From assembly GCF_002160325.1 (NCBI RefSeq), contig NZ_NFKJ01000005.1, positions 86,691-150,690 of the forward strand: a stretch of DNA of 64,000 bases. The letters run 5' to 3'. This DNA comes from Lachnoclostridium sp. An181 (GTDB lineage Bacteria; Bacillota; Clostridia; Lachnospirales; Lachnospiraceae). Below are positions 9,098 to 17,517 of this stretch, piece after piece (the stretch's first letter is position 1; every line of letters begins with the position of its first letter). The position numbers and the translations under genes are program-made. Below the pieces are notes generated by a model that was given only the letters and a program-made list of their open reading frames with translations, searched no databases and was not told where the DNA came from.

Positions 9098-9328
9098 TTA
9101 TATTTCTGCTTGAACAATACGTCCAAAATTTATCTCATCTTTAAAAAGATCATACACATATTCTGAACTTTCCAAATATAAACCGGTTTCTTTATCTTGA
9201 AGTTTCTCAAAGACTTTTGAGTTATAAAACTTGTTCATAGCCTCATCATATTCTATATTATGATCTGAAGAAAACATATCAACAATATCCTGAACTATAT
9301 ATTCAATCAACTGTTCCTGCTTACCCAT
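9098..9328 (-). CDS. DUF3791 family small protein
   Basis: A 76-residue protein with the DUF3791 pattern: an N-terminal helix (QLIEYIVQDIVDMF), a YDEAMNKFYNSKVFEKL core and a C-terminal GLYLESSEYVYDLFKDE. The family is uncharacterised. Its members recur next to DUF3990 proteins, as here, where DUF3990 ends one base upstream. A partner or antitoxin-like role for the neighbouring DUF3990 protein is an inference from this arrangement. The ATG at 9328 follows AAAGGTAGGAAATT. This is the last gene of a three-gene cassette. Confidence 0.75.
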   Translation of the reverse strand: MGKQEQLIEYIVQDIVDMFSSDHNIEYDEAMNKFYNSKVFEKLQDKETGLYLESSEYVYDLFKDEINFGRIVQAEI

Positions 9329-9329
9329 A

Positions 9330-9833
9330 TTAATTTCCTACCTTTCGCAAAAGTTTTATACTTTTTTCTGTATGAAAAGAATACTGCGATGATGTCTTCT
9401 TATATATCATTCCTTTCAATAAGGTTTCAAAATCAATAATTTCATTTTCATACTGACGAAACAATAATGCCATATTATCATCGGCAACAGGTCCGATAAC
9501 AATATCATATTTATTATCCTTATTGCATAAGACATCTTTCACATTTGTAAATGTACGCTTTCTATTATGCATGACAAATTTTGCCCATTCTTCCGTTGTT
9601 TCTAAACCAAAATCTTTAATCTTGATAGTTTCTATTCTTCTAAAATCATCTTGTATTTCAAAAGTATTTACAACAGGGGAACCACCATAAATCTTTGACA
9701 CCCTTACAGCCATTTTTTCTGCCTGTTCTTCTATGTCTGTCAGATAAAATCCTTTCCCAAAATCTTTATATGGTCTGCACATTGCCAAATTTATACTATC
9801 AATTACAATGTTGCTACCATGATATAATCTCAT
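9330..9833 (-). CDS. DUF3990 family protein (ADP-ribosyltransferase-like)
   Basis: A 167-residue protein. The N-terminus MRLYHGSNIVIDSINL, then RPYKDFGKGFYLTDIEEQAEKMA, is the DUF3990 signature. The H-G-S ... G-x-G-F-Y-x-T arrangement resembles the NAD-binding core of ADP-ribosyltransferase-fold enzymes; that link is family-level knowledge and not proven here. The ATG at 9833 follows GGAGGTATGTT and overlaps the upstream DUF3791 gene by 4 bases. With DUF3791 genes on both sides it looks like a toxin-antitoxin-type cassette inside the CRISPR locus. Confidence 0.75.
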   Translation of the reverse strand: MRLYHGSNIVIDSINLAMCRPYKDFGKGFYLTDIEEQAEKMAVRVSKIYGGSPVVNTFEIQDDFRRIETIKIKDFGLETTEEWAKFVMHNRKRTFTNVKDVLCNKDNKYDIVIGPVADDNMALLFRQYENEIIDFETLLKGMIYKKTSSQYSFHTEKSIKLLRKVGN

Positions 9834-10048
9834 AACATACCTCCATTTTTCCGGCACAATATCCCCAAGTCTTCTATTATTGTTTCAAAATCTAAAGTAT
9901 GCTCAACTTCATAGTTTTCTTTTATAAACGCAATACCTTTAAATTGAAAAAGATAACGAAATGCTTCTTGTATACTGAGATTATGGTGTTGTGCAAATTC
10001 GTTTACACATGCAACAGTAAAACCTATTTTCTTTTTCTTTTCACTCAT
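9830..10048 (-). CDS. DUF3791 family small protein, first gene of the cassette
   Basis: A 72-residue protein, MSEKKKKIGFTVACVNEFA, followed by LSIQEAFRYLFQFKGIAFIKENYEVEHTL. It is a second, divergent DUF3791-like member. The ATG at 10048 follows AAAAGGAGGTTTTGG; the reading frame opens further upstream but without a better start. It overlaps the DUF3990 gene by 4 bases, so the two are surely translated together. Confidence 0.72.
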   Translation of the reverse strand: MSEKKKKIGFTVACVNEFAQHHNLSIQEAFRYLFQFKGIAFIKENYEVEHTLDFETIIEDLGILCRKNGGML

Positions 10049-10176
10049 CCAAAACCTCCTTTTCTTTAACAAACGATTGTTTACATCGTAAGCTCTCCAT
10101 TTTTCTCTTACCAATTCTCTTTATATAATTCTTAATTTCTATGTTTTTACTTCACTTTCAAATTCATACCACTTCT

Positions 10177-10437
10177 TTAAACAAACATATTTTGCAACAT
10201 AAACTTCTTAGTTTTCTGCACTTCTTTGTACTTACGCTGGTGAAGGGTGATACGGTGGTCGAGACTTTCAAAATATTTTGCAATCTTTTTTGTTCATCTA
10301 ATTTAGGAAACATCGTTTCTATATTTTTCATAATACAAATTTGTTATATTTGCACCTTCAACTCTCATTGCAAATTCTTTGTACAATGTTACATTGAACA
10401 TAGTCGCTGTAAATAGAGGATTATTATCTTTATTAAA
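10177..10437 (-). pseudogene. C-terminal fragment of a type I restriction specificity subunit (hsdS)
   Basis: Joining three minus-strand frames restores the end of an HsdS protein. ITNLYYEK is followed by MFPKLDEQKRLQN, then FESLDHRITLHQRKYKE and a final FMLQNMF before the stop at 10177. Two frameshifts interrupt it. EQK-x-I followed by LD-x-x-I-x-LHQRK is the usual end of a target-recognition-domain repeat. The fragment runs straight into the degenerate distal repeat of the array at 10438. It is evidence that a restriction-modification locus once stood here. Confidence 0.7.
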
Positions 10438-11777
10438 AATAGAAATCATCTCATGTTGCTATTTATCGTAATTGTTTTGAGGGTGTATGTTCCCTCTGCC
10501 GGTTTCAATACATCTCATGTTGCTATTTATCCTTTACAGATCTGAAAAAAGCAGGAACAGCAACAACGTTTCAATACATCTCATGTTGCTATTTATCATA
10601 TTCCGGCCTGAGATGCTCTGAATATCCATCAATGTTTCAATACATCTCATGTTGCTATTTATCAGATGTATCACGAAACAAAATGTTAAAATCAAAATGT
10701 TTCAATACATCTCATGTTGCTATTTATCATCTATTGCATTTAAAAATGCAACAATCGATAAAGAGTTTCAATACATCTCATGTTGCTATTTATCGTGGCT
10801 CCGAGCACAAGTGTATTGCTAATGGACAGGTTTCAATACATCTCATGTTGCTATTTATCATGCCAATGATTATGAATTACATCATCATTGGTTAGGTTTC
10901 AATACATCTCATGTTGCTATTTATCGCGTTATATGCCTCTTTAAATTTTGTAGAAAACCAGTTTCAATACATCTCATGTTGCTATTTATCATCGAGGCAA
11001 TTAAATTAGACTGTGATGATAGCCCGTTTCAATACATCTCATGTTGCTATTTATCATGTGAATTTGACTACAGTGTTATTTCCAGTATCATGTTTCAATA
11101 CATCTCATGTTGCTATTTATCACAATCGTACTGATTCCTAATATTCCGGCAAAACTGTTTCAATACATCTCATGTTGCTATTTATCATCGTTCAGACCAC
11201 CCCATAGCCTTGGCAAACTTATATGTTTCAATACATCTCATGTTGCTATTTATCCCAAGAATTGCGAATAAATACCGCTCACTCCAATACGTTTCAATAC
11301 ATCTCATGTTGCTATTTATCGATTATGGAGATGTATGTTATTACAGATTTGATCAGTTTCAATACATCTCATGTTGCTATTTATCTTTTCCGCCGGGGCG
11401 TATCATATGGGATAAATGCAAGTTTCAATACATCTCATGTTGCTATTTATCAGTGTAATAACTTGGAGGAGTGGGAGATAGAAAAACGTTTCAATACATC
11501 TCATGTTGCTATTTATCAAATTACCTTGTTTCCTTTAATCTCAGACGGAGCGTTTCAATACATCTCATGTTGCTATTTATCGTTTTGTTATGTACCCGCG
11601 TTTCATCCATTCTTCGGTTTCAATACATCTCATGTTGCTATTTATCACCTCAGTCAGTGCAATCTGATCGCCGGGAGAAGTGTTTCAATACATCTCATGT
11701 TGCTATTTATCCTGCTTGTGTTCGCAGAACTGTCAAAAAACTTTTACGTTTCAATACATCTCATGTTGCTATTTATC
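10438..11777 (-). CRISPR. CRISPR array, 21 repeats and 20 spacers (type I-B repeat)
   Basis: Twenty identical 30-base repeats start at 10502, 10568, 10634, 10699 and so on to 11748. A 21st at 10438-10467 has lost its first 10 bases' match, marking the distal, old end. Read on the minus strand the repeat begins GATAAATAGCAAC and ends ATTGAAAC, the 3' handle typical of I-B repeats cut by Cas6. Spacers are 34-38 bases, mostly 35-36. The leader lies to the right, so transcription is leftward and the newest spacers are near 11777. The lack of drift in the 20 repeats suggests an active array. Confidence 0.98.
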
Positions 11778-11965
11778 TAACGACTTTACGCTGTTTTCCG
11801 TTTTTATTATCTCTTATTTTCCTTTATTTTTCAAGCTTTTCCTCCTTTTTTACCAGCCGCACTCATTTTTTTATTTTTTCACCTAAAATCCTCTGTTTTT
11901 CCCTTAACCAAGGGTTTTATAGTGGTTTCTTATTTTTTTCCACCTGGTAAATAGTGCTCTTCTTT
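11778..11965 (-). promoter_or_regulatory. CRISPR leader
   Basis: An AT-rich, gene-free stretch directly flanking the intact end of the array. It contains TTATTTTTCAAGCTTTT (11824-11840) and an inverted pair TTTTACCAG/CCACCTGGTAAA about 90 bases apart, both shared with bases 1-180. It should hold the pre-crRNA promoter and the integration signals for Cas1-Cas2. From here to 12095 there is no further gene. Confidence 0.8.
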
Positions 11966-12095
11966 TCTTAGTTTATTACTATTTCTCACTATATATTTTT
12001 ACAGTAAACCATTTACGTGCAGCTATCTCAAAACACCTTCCTTTCTTCCTGCACTCTTTATCTTTGTTATAAAGCAACCTATTCTCTCTATACTA

Positions 12096-12341
12096 TTAGA
12101 TTATATTCTCCATTGCGATATCTTCAAAATATCTGTCAGCTATATACTCTGCCGACTCTGCCCACAAACCATTTTCTGTATTTTGAAGTGTTTTATAAGT
12201 CTCTGATTTGTAGAACTTCATGGTTGCCTCTTCAAATCCAATATTAAATTGTTTCTCCAAAATTTTGATCACTGCTCTTATCTGAATACATACATTCATT
12301 GTAATATCTTTTCCATTAAAGGAATAAACAGCATCATTCAT
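12096..12341 (-). CDS. Stand-alone DUF3791 family protein
   Basis: An 81-residue protein, the third DUF3791-like gene in the locus, with IRAVIKILEKQFNIGFEEATMKFYKSETYKTL and then GLWAESAEYIADRYF. It resembles the 9098-9328 protein closely in layout (helix, EAM/EAT-x-K-F-Y, L-x-x-S/A-E-Y). It has no DUF3990 partner here. The ATG at 12341 follows GGGAGGGAAG. It lies between the leader and the III-B module. It may be an orphan antitoxin-like gene left after loss of a partner; that is inference. Confidence 0.7.
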   Translation of the reverse strand: MNDAVYSFNGKDITMNVCIQIRAVIKILEKQFNIGFEEATMKFYKSETYKTLQNTENGLWAESAEYIADRYFEDIAMENII

Positions 12342-12489
12342 AGACTTCCCTCCCAATCACTTTTCATCATTATAATACCTTTTCTGTATGAAATGATTTT
12401 TGATTCTTTACTTTGCTATATCTTAAATATTCTGTTGACTCAAATTCTCGTTCTTTCTTTGCATTATTGTTTCTTATACTTTTCATTCC

Positions 12490-13953
12490 CTAAAATATAT
12501 TTTCTATAAAATTAATAAGACATTTTACTTTTTCAAACAAGTTTATCTTCGGTAAATCTACAAATAAAGCAATTACTGCTATTACCACCCCAATTATAGC
12601 CCATTTATTCGCTATTGTAGTTAATCTTAGACTAGCACTCACATTCGCAACTTCATACAAACCTGACATTTCCTGATTCAAAATAGCCTGCTCTTCATTA
12701 ATCAATAACTGTTGTTGAAAAAGATGATATAGTTCTATTCCCTGTTCCTGACTGGAAATCTCCAAGATCATAAAATGATTCTGAAAACTGACATAATCCT
12801 CCTGCATTTTCATAATCTTTTCTGCCTTTTCTGGAGTTATTTTTCCTGAATCATTTGTCTCTTCTTCTACAATTTCCCCTGCTCTTTCTGAAAAAAGTAT
12901 CAATCCTTGTTTTTGCGCCAAAGTCAAGGACAGCATATAAAAATACTCTTCCACAAATGGCTTTACTACTGTATTTTTAATTACATTGCTCTCTTTACTC
13001 TCTTTACTCTCTTTGCTCTCTTTACTCTCCTCATCTGTAATACAAGTCAGGGAATAATTTGTACATGCATACAAAGTTCCACAATCAGACCATCGAAAGT
13101 ATCCTGCCCGTTCAAAAAGTTCTTCTCTCATCTTATCATTCTGACACTCGCAGTCACCGCTATCCACATATATGATGCTATAAAGTAGTTTTTGGATATT
13201 GGATTTACTATATTTTTTTTGCTTTATCTGCTCAGAAAGCCATTTGTCTCTTATCAAACACGTCAAAAACATCCTGTCATCAGCTGTAGGCTCCAAATCT
13301 TTCCATTGTTCATTTTCTTTTTCATTCAAATCACCTGACAGTAGACTTTTTAGAAATGTAACTGGCTGTATTAACTCTTCATATTTCTCAGTTTTAATTT
13401 TTTCTCGGAAATTTTGGATATTCTCAGTTTTATTAACCCTATTTTTGATTCCCAATTGTTCTGCACATAAAATTATACCTTCATCTGGCTCATCAGGAAT
13501 AAATGGCAAAAAGGTTCTTCTTCCCAAATTATTAATTGATTTTATATCCTCAATACTACGATATTTAAAATTCAATACTCGTATCGATAAAATCCCAACC
13601 CCAAAATCATATAAATGCAATTCAATTTTATCAATGGGCAATTCAAAAGTTTTCTTGATTTGCTCATCTATTTTTGCTTCGATAAAATAGTTATACTCTC
13701 CCTGATCATCCATTTTATATTGATATATTTCGCATTTTGAACTGTTTTCGTCAAAAAATATTTTTCTCGCTTTTTTACTCAAATACTGATGCAGCATAAA
13801 ACGCTCTTTACTATTTTTCCACTCAGTTTCCCGTACCCATCTTCCAGAAGATAATAAATCCTTTCTTACTTTATCATGATTATCTTTCACATATGTAAAT
13901 GGCCACGAAAAAATATGAATACTTTTCGCCTCATAATAATTCTTGTCTTCCAT
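12490..13953 (-). CDS. CRISPR-associated CorA-like membrane effector
   Basis: A 487-residue protein. It has a long soluble N-terminal region, a helical middle and a hydrophobic C-terminal helix (KWAIIGVVIAVIALFVDL) in the position of the CorA pore helices; a short hydrophobic tail follows. CorA-like proteins next to type III-B cmr genes are known ancillary effectors, and in Bacteroides fragilis the effector is switched on by SAM-AMP made by Cas10. Here it follows the DEDDh gene by one base at the end of the cmr operon. The start ATG at 13953 follows AAAGGAAAG. Four Lys-Glu-Ser units near residue 320 come from a 9-base tandem repeat. The fold call rests on context plus topology, as the GMN pore motif of true CorA is not seen. 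Confidence 0.75.
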   Translation of the reverse strand: MEDKNYYEAKSIHIFSWPFTYVKDNHDKVRKDLLSSGRWVRETEWKNSKERFMLHQYLSKKARKIFFDENSSKCEIYQYKMDDQGEYNYFIEAKIDEQIKKTFELPIDKIELHLYDFGVGILSIRVLNFKYRSIEDIKSINNLGRRTFLPFIPDEPDEGIILCAEQLGIKNRVNKTENIQNFREKIKTEKYEELIQPVTFLKSLLSGDLNEKENEQWKDLEPTADDRMFLTCLIRDKWLSEQIKQKKYSKSNIQKLLYSIIYVDSGDCECQNDKMREELFERAGYFRWSDCGTLYACTNYSLTCITDEESKESKESKESKESNVIKNTVVKPFVEEYFYMLSLTLAQKQGLILFSERAGEIVEEETNDSGKITPEKAEKIMKMQEDYVSFQNHFMILEISSQEQGIELYHLFQQQLLINEEQAILNQEMSGLYEVANVSASLRLTTIANKWAIIGVVIAVIALFVDLPKINLFEKVKCLINFIENIF

Positions 13954-13954
13954 T

Positions 13955-14482
13955 TTATCTTTCCTTTGCAAATATTTTTTTCCAGATCATTACCATTAAT
14001 TCTACATCATACATAGCATTATGTGTCTGCTCTTCTCCTATATTATGCACCAGTTCCTTTCTGTTTTTTAACGGATCAATTCCTTTCGCCAATAATAGAC
14101 TGCTTAAATCCACGAGAGGATACGGTGCATGAAACATTCTCTCCACACGATTCAATTCTACACATTTTTGAAAAAGTCTGCATTCCACCGGATAGCATAC
14201 ATCCGCAACCGCATATGCATGCTCGGCATATTTCATCCATATGTTCCAGGTTTTTTCCAAGAGTTGTTTTTCATCTTCAACCTCTTCATATCCTCCTATT
14301 ACTGGAAGGACATGAGCCTTTGTCCATTTGTCTGTCACAATCAAATTTTCCTTTTTGACTCCCAGATATCTGCGTTCTATTTCTTTCATTTCCCGATTAA
14401 GAATGAGCATTGCCACTGTTAAAAACCTGCCATAAAGTCCATCTGTTTCAGCATCAACAAAAACATAATATTCTCTATCCAT
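13955..14482 (-). CDS. DEDDh-family 3'-5' exonuclease / phosphodiesterase, type III-associated
   Basis: A 175-residue protein with exonuclease motif I FVDAETDG, a motif II-like YAVADVCYPVECRLF and motif III HNAMYDVEL (His then Asp five residues on). Together these give the DEDDh metal site. Enzymes of this class occur with CRISPR CorA proteins, where they or NrN are thought to remove the second messenger and reset the response. It sits between cmr6 and the CorA-like gene with 1-3 base gaps, so it is co-expressed with both. It could instead act on nucleic acid. Confidence 0.82.
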   Translation of the reverse strand: MDREYYVFVDAETDGLYGRFLTVAMLILNREMKEIERRYLGVKKENLIVTDKWTKAHVLPVIGGYEEVEDEKQLLEKTWNIWMKYAEHAYAVADVCYPVECRLFQKCVELNRVERMFHAPYPLVDLSSLLLAKGIDPLKNRKELVHNIGEEQTHNAMYDVELMVMIWKKIFAKER

Positions 14483-14485
14483 ATC

Positions 14486-15262
14486 CTACCTCTTTTTCTC
14501 AAAAACTTCTCTTTTCACAGGAGTTTTAAATTTTCCAAATCCTACATTTGTTTTTGCTCCAACTCCCATATCCAGAATAATTCTTAAGAATAATTCTTTT
14601 TTCTGTTCCGCTGTAACTCTTTGATCTCCAGACACATAATCGGAAAGCAAAAAACCAAATTTGAATTTTACGCCAGGTTTTACTTTTATCAAATTTATAG
14701 GAATCGGGTTCTGATATATCTTTTTATGCGGAGTGATATACTCAAGCTCCATCCACTTATTGCCTTTTCCTCCAACAGGATATGCTCCTAAAAACACATC
14801 TGAATTGTCAAATATCTGCGTTTCCAAATCATCAATTTTTATATTTTCACAATGGATTTCCTGTAAAATAGACTTTATATATTCTTCGTATTCTTCTTTC
14901 TCATTTTCCGGTCTTCCTCCCGGAAAATAACTGCGCAAAATCCCTTTTAGAGATGACCCTGGATAGTATGGAATTCCCGTCACATAATCAAAAGTAAATC
15001 CACACTTGATTACTTCTTTCTCATTTAAGTCATGTGCTCCGCCTGTGCCAATTAAAAGCCCCGGATAGGTTGTCTCCAATTCTATGGTCTCAAATCCTGG
15101 TATACTTTCCATTCCCTGAAAAAATCGGATCTTTTTAAACTGAAACTTTGTAATTTCCTTGTTCTTTTCTTCAAAATTTGGTGATGTTTTTAAATCTTCC
15201 ATATATTCTATATTGAATATATAATTCATATTTCGAGATCTGTATCTCTTTTGATCATTCAT
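14486..15262 (-). CDS. cmr6: Type III-B RAMP subunit Cmr6
   Basis: A 258-residue Cas7-like subunit at the 3' end of the Cmr crRNP. Motifs include TTYPGLLIGTGG (strand plus Gly loop), VTGIPYYPGSSLKGILRSYFP (the RAMP helix with conserved SSLKG), DVFLGAYPVGG and the closing GVGAKTNVGFGKF glycine-rich motif. The ATG at 15262 follows GGAGGGGCAAAAA; a frame open to 15277 touches the cmr5 stop. Length and motifs fit Cmr6 well. Confidence 0.92.
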   Translation of the reverse strand: MNDQKRYRSRNMNYIFNIEYMEDLKTSPNFEEKNKEITKFQFKKIRFFQGMESIPGFETIELETTYPGLLIGTGGAHDLNEKEVIKCGFTFDYVTGIPYYPGSSLKGILRSYFPGGRPENEKEEYEEYIKSILQEIHCENIKIDDLETQIFDNSDVFLGAYPVGGKGNKWMELEYITPHKKIYQNPIPINLIKVKPGVKFKFGFLLSDYVSGDQRVTAEQKKELFLRIILDMGVGAKTNVGFGKFKTPVKREVFEKKR

Positions 15263-15276
15263 TTTTTGCCCCTCCA

Positions 15277-15699
15277 TTACTCCTCTGTTAATTTATAGAG
15301 GTTCATAGCCAATTTTAACGCAATCGCTGCATTGATCATTTCTTCTTTTGCCCGTTTTGGAGCTGTCATATCTATATATTCTAGCAAATCCTTACACTTT
15401 TTCTCATTCTCATGCGTTCCACCACTGATTTCTTTTACTTCTCCATGCTCTTTTAAAATCAATTCAATTGCTTCCATTAACTTACTTCTTTTCACTGCAC
15501 TATTTCCATCATTAAGGAAAAAACACACTGCTGCCAGAAGACTTCCTGTTGCCACCGCAGCACCAAAAGATGCTATCTGACTTTGATATGCCTTTTTTAT
15601 TTCTGTTTTCCCAGTGTCCGGATTTTTCTTTGCAATTCCTGAATCTTGCAAACTCTTATATGCATATGCGATTTCTTCATCAATTACTTTTTTATTCAT
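15277..15699 (-). CDS. cmr5: Type III-B small subunit Cmr5 (Cas11)
   Basis: A 140-residue helical protein in the usual place between cmr4 and cmr6. The segment SQIASFGAAVATGSLLAAVCFF is the conserved Cmr5 helix (Gly-x-x-x-Ala-x-x-Phe). Cmr5 forms the inner filament and steadies the crRNA-target duplex. The ATG at 15699 follows GAAGGAGAG and overlaps the end of cmr4 by 8 bases. Confidence 0.88.
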   Translation of the reverse strand: MNKKVIDEEIAYAYKSLQDSGIAKKNPDTGKTEIKKAYQSQIASFGAAVATGSLLAAVCFFLNDGNSAVKRSKLMEAIELILKEHGEVKEISGGTHENEKKCKDLLEYIDMTAPKRAKEEMINAAIALKLAMNLYKLTEE

Positions 15700-16441
15700 C
15701 TTTTTTCTCTCCTTCAACTGTTACTTTACAGAATCCATAACCAATAGACGCATTTCCTCCAAACTGCACTACTTTTCCGTCAATGCCTTTTTTTAATTTT
15801 TCCAAAGAGTCCTGATCAGAAATAACTGCAAATGTAAAAATAGAACCATGCGGTACAACTTCTTCATACCAAAGATTTACGCTCTTCCCGTTTTCCAGTT
15901 TATTACGCGCCATCACTGGAAGATCGATCGAATTCATGTCGCTTTCCGATACAAGATAAATTTCTTTTTCATCATATTTTATTTTCTTTGTTAAAAGAAT
16001 TCCCTCTGCCTCTTCATTTCTATCCGCTTTTTGATCGTTACTTTCTATGTGTTTTTTCACTTGGTTTGTAAATAACTCCATCTTTTCATTATAAATTTTC
16101 AACATTGTATCTGTTGTCAAAAGGTAATATGCTTTGTCACCTGCAGATGCACGGGCAGGGCGCGCCAACATATCTGCCTGCATGATCTTAAGACTTCCCG
16201 GCTTTCCATCCTCATCTGCTCCCTTTCCAAACAACTGGTTCACAATCTCGTTGTCCCAATCTTTTCCTTTCTTTTTTTCAAAAAACTCTCTTAAAGCACC
16301 TTTCAAGCCTGATGAATGAATCGTAGGAAATCCTGTTACCGGATCTTTCTCTACTTCATTATCAATGATATTGTAATTAACTTCTCCATTTCCCACGTGA
16401 AGATTTGTAATACATTCCAGTTTAATTACGATTGATGACAT
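15692..16441 (-). CDS. cmr4: Type III-B backbone subunit Cmr4 (Cas7)
   Basis: A 249-residue RAMP protein. CITNLHVGNGEVNY, DPVTGFPTIHSSGLKGALREFF and LKIMQADMLARPARASAGDKAY are hallmarks of Cmr4. Cmr4 subunits line the spacer part of the crRNA and cut target RNA every six bases; an Asp in the loop near the N-terminus (here around NNEVEKD, residues 26-33) is the expected catalytic residue. The C-terminus has VQFGGNASIGYGFC. The ATG at 16441 follows ATAGGAGGAAAT and overlaps cmr3 by 16 bases. Confidence 0.93.
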   Translation of the reverse strand: MSSIVIKLECITNLHVGNGEVNYNIIDNEVEKDPVTGFPTIHSSGLKGALREFFEKKKGKDWDNEIVNQLFGKGADEDGKPGSLKIMQADMLARPARASAGDKAYYLLTTDTMLKIYNEKMELFTNQVKKHIESNDQKADRNEEAEGILLTKKIKYDEKEIYLVSESDMNSIDLPVMARNKLENGKSVNLWYEEVVPHGSIFTFAVISDQDSLEKLKKGIDGKVVQFGGNASIGYGFCKVTVEGEKKDE

Positions 16442-17517
16442 TTCTTATTTCCTCCTATCCGTACAATATGGTTATAACCTATCTGTTTACAGTTTTCATT
16501 TTCCAGTTTCAACGGGCAGTTCTCAAAAAAGACACTTCCACTCTGTATCAAATTGTACTGTACGTTACTTCTATTTTGTTTTTTTGTGTATTGTTTCTCT
16601 TGATAATTTGTTGTCAGATTTCTCATCTGCTTTTCTTCAACAATACAAAAGGATGAGTAATCCGGCTGCTCTGTTACCACAAGATCTGAATATGCATAGA
16701 TCCACTGTCCTTCGCAATCAGAAAAAGCCTGTACTATTTTTTCCTCCAGATCGTTCTTATCCACCTGCTGTGTAGTAACTAAAAATGCTGATTTTTTTAA
16801 CCCCATATAACAGATCTCTTGTTTTGGCAATTCTTCATTCGCCTCTACAAAGACTGCAAAACTCACTCCTTTTTTCAGTATTTTTGCTTCTCGTTTAAAA
16901 AATCCATCTTCCTGACTATCTAAATTTTCAGGATTGTTTTTCCGATTTCCTGTAAAAACAATTGTACTGATCAAACCTTTTTCAGCTTGTTTTTCCTGGA
17001 GATTAAAAAAACTATGCTCATACCCCTCCTTTGGATTGTAAGACAATGGCAGACAGATTCGCCCTGCCGATGTCTGAATACATGTTTGTCCCATTTTCAT
17101 AGGCTCTACCTGATAGGTTTCATGATTTATTTCTTCATTTTCTTCTTTTTTATGAATCATACAAAATGGTGTTTTTATCAAATATTGCTCTTTTTCATTA
17201 ATCAGAAACACTGGCGAAACACTTTTTAACACACCAAAGTCCTGTTTCTTCTCCCCAAAACAAAAACTTTCTTTTCCAATGCATGCGTCCATGGCCTTTT
17301 TCTCTGCATCCGTATAACAAAAATCTTTTTTCAAAATTCCTTTCCCTTTTAGCAGAAAATACCTAAGCATCCCGAGCACAGTCGTCTGTTCAGGTATGTC
17401 ATTGGATTTAATAAAATATGTAGTCTGTTCAATCTTGACATTTTTGAATTTAAATCCCTGTTCTTTTCCAAATGTATAGGGTTCCAAAGGACGCATTTTC
17501 ACTAAATATTGTCTCAT
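16426..17517 (-). CDS. cmr3: Type III-B subunit Cmr3 (Cas5-like)
   Basis: A 363-residue RAMP protein. The start VKMRPLEPYTFGKEQGFKF and then IPEQTTVLGMLRYFLL match the Cmr3 pattern (Leu-x-Pro-x-Asp/Tyr ... Pro-x-x-x-Thr-x-x-Gly-x-Leu). Cmr3 binds Cas10 and the crRNA 5' tag. The C-terminus has SGSVFFENCPLKLENENCKQIGYNHIVRIGG, the usual closing Gly motif. It overlaps the cas10 stop by 4 bases (ATGA), with GGGGGATGAG upstream. Confidence 0.9.
   Translation of the reverse strand: MRQYLVKMRPLEPYTFGKEQGFKFKNVKIEQTTYFIKSNDIPEQTTVLGMLRYFLLKGKGILKKDFCYTDAEKKAMDACIGKESFCFGEKKQDFGVLKSVSPVFLINEKEQYLIKTPFCMIHKKEENEEINHETYQVEPMKMGQTCIQTSAGRICLPLSYNPKEGYEHSFFNLQEKQAEKGLISTIVFTGNRKNNPENLDSQEDGFFKREAKILKKGVSFAVFVEANEELPKQEICYMGLKKSAFLVTTQQVDKNDLEEKIVQAFSDCEGQWIYAYSDLVVTEQPDYSSFCIVEEKQMRNLTTNYQEKQYTKKQNRSNVQYNLIQSGSVFFENCPLKLENENCKQIGYNHIVRIGGNKKCHQS

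Noticed and set aside
10141..10416. 91-residue plus-strand open frame
   Set aside because: Antisense to the hsdS remnant; no ribosome-binding site and no similarity.
11210..11950. Open frames with repeated FNTSHVAIY or VSIHLMLLFI units
   Set aside because: These are translations of the CRISPR repeats in different frames, not a repeat protein.
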